Source: Bedellia somnulentella
Taxonomy: Eukaryota > Arthropoda > Insecta > Lepidoptera > Bedelliidae
Direction of reading: 5' to 3'
NCBI GenBank assembly: GCA_963576735.1
Contig: OY755177.1
Location: forward strand, 13,516,001-13,580,000
Length of the DNA stretch: 64,000 bases
Shown here: positions 63,241 through 64,000 of the stretch, one piece after another
How the letters are laid out: every line of letters begins with the position of its first letter
Position numbering within the stretch: position 1 is the stretch's first letter
Made by a program: the position numbers and the translations under genes
Notes under the pieces: generated by a model
What the model was told of the DNA's origin: nothing
The model's database searches: none
What the model saw: only the letters and a program-made list of their open reading frames with translations

Positions 63241-64000
63241 TGAAATTATCTTTCTCAGACTTCAATTCTTTAGTGGGGAAATATATGGGGTGGGATAATA
63301 CGATAAAATAAAATGGTGATACGTTGTCCAAAAACTGGCTTTTCGCAGCAAATAATTTGGACACATGTTTATAAACTAATGGCGTTAGTGTATGTGTGTA
63401 TGTAAATGTTTTTCGCAAGCTACATCACATATTGATCTACCTTGAGGATACAAACGATTAAAATGCATTCAAGAGCGCATCATTTACTTGGAATCACAGA
63501 ACAAGCGTGCGCATTACCGCAAAGGCGCAAATAACTTAACAAATAAGAACAAACCGACGCTCACCGATCATTACGGACCCAAATTTTGATGATCCCTTTT
63601 AATCCTTTTCTTTTTCGTCTCGAATTTAATCAAATTATAGGTTGAAGATCGTATTAAAATATTTCAATAGCACTGCGAAGATACAAAATGTTTCGAGAAG
63701 TTTTACTTTTTTTGTTGTTCGATTCGGTTTCGTTTTGAAGGTAATTTTAAGGGTCTAGACGCCAAAAAAATATGAAAGTTGATGTTTAAGGTTGCAACTT
63801 GAAATGGCTGCACATCACAATAAAAAATATTTCGACATTTCAAGTCAGTTTTTTATTACTTAGGAAATGAATCAAAACAATTACCAAAGCTTTACACTTT
63901 AACTTCAGCTCAATTGTCTTTGACCTTTATTTACGGTTTAGCTGTGTTATTTTAGGGGAGGCATAACGTTCAAAGACTACAAAAGCAAGTTAACTTAACT
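63241..64000. other. No gene seen
   Basis: AT-rich end of the window. Frame 63122-63418 (minus) has no recognisable features and overlaps SINE-C. Confidence 0.4.

Noticed and set aside
1..64000. CRISPR array, bacterial operons or ribosomal RNA
   Set aside because: Repeats are dispersed, in both orientations and of varying divergence, without regular spacing; no prokaryotic gene or rRNA sequence is visible.

Overview
The window is non-coding, AT-rich insect DNA made mostly of transposable elements in every state of decay. A lepidopteran (moth or butterfly) source fits best. The evidence is an RTE-type LINE with a (TATG)n tail, several tRNA-derived SINE families, short Helitron-like elements running from TC to CTAG between A and T, (TTCTA)n-tailed LINE ends, a repeat beginning TTTTTAATCGACTTC, and a mariner transposase. 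No rRNA, convincing tRNA gene, CRISPR or prokaryotic gene organisation is present. I recognise no host protein-coding gene; the longest reading frames belong to mobile elements.

The central element is an almost complete RTE-like LINE at 4975-8379, flanked by a 10-bp target-site duplication (TSD). Its endonuclease and reverse transcriptase motifs are intact, but two in-frame stops and two frameshifts inactivate it. At least ten 3' fragments of the same family are scattered through the window, and a longer decayed copy lies at 52124-53392.

The commonest repeat is a ~245-bp short element, called SINE-A here, with about 36 copies on both strands. Its first ~80 bp match the first ~80 bp of the LINE, and its last ~45 bp match the LINE 3' end including the (TATG)n tail. 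The middle ~120 bp is its own. TSDs of 9-13 bp flank several copies. It therefore looks like a short parasite of the LINE that shares both ends with it. Two main subfamilies (S1, S2) and at least one chimera are visible.

Other families: SINE-B (~370 bp, tRNA-like head, 3' end near GTGAACGTTTGAG; about ten copies or fragments, mainly 4.2, 20.3-21.3, 25.4, 47.4, 49.5, 55.0 and 60.7 kb); SINE-C (37.1 and 63.1 kb); and a tRNA-like fold-back element (16.05, 23.9, 35.6, 44.1 and 56.0 kb). In the fold-back element inverted repeats enclose a tRNA-like core or its remnant, and 9-14 bp TSDs point to retroposition. Two of its copies interrupt SINE-A at the same A-rich site.

Isolated elements: a decayed mariner (D34D) at 31.0-31.4 kb; two Helitron-like elements (10.8 and 46.6 kb); a 603-bp element with ~85-bp terminal inverted repeats and a small ORF (46.0-46.6 kb); and two LTR-element remnants whose primer-binding sites match the 3' end of tRNA-Trp (4.4-4.6 and 30.5-30.76 kb). 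The remaining stretches show no recognisable gene, though unspliced reading cannot exclude intronic sequence or short host exons.
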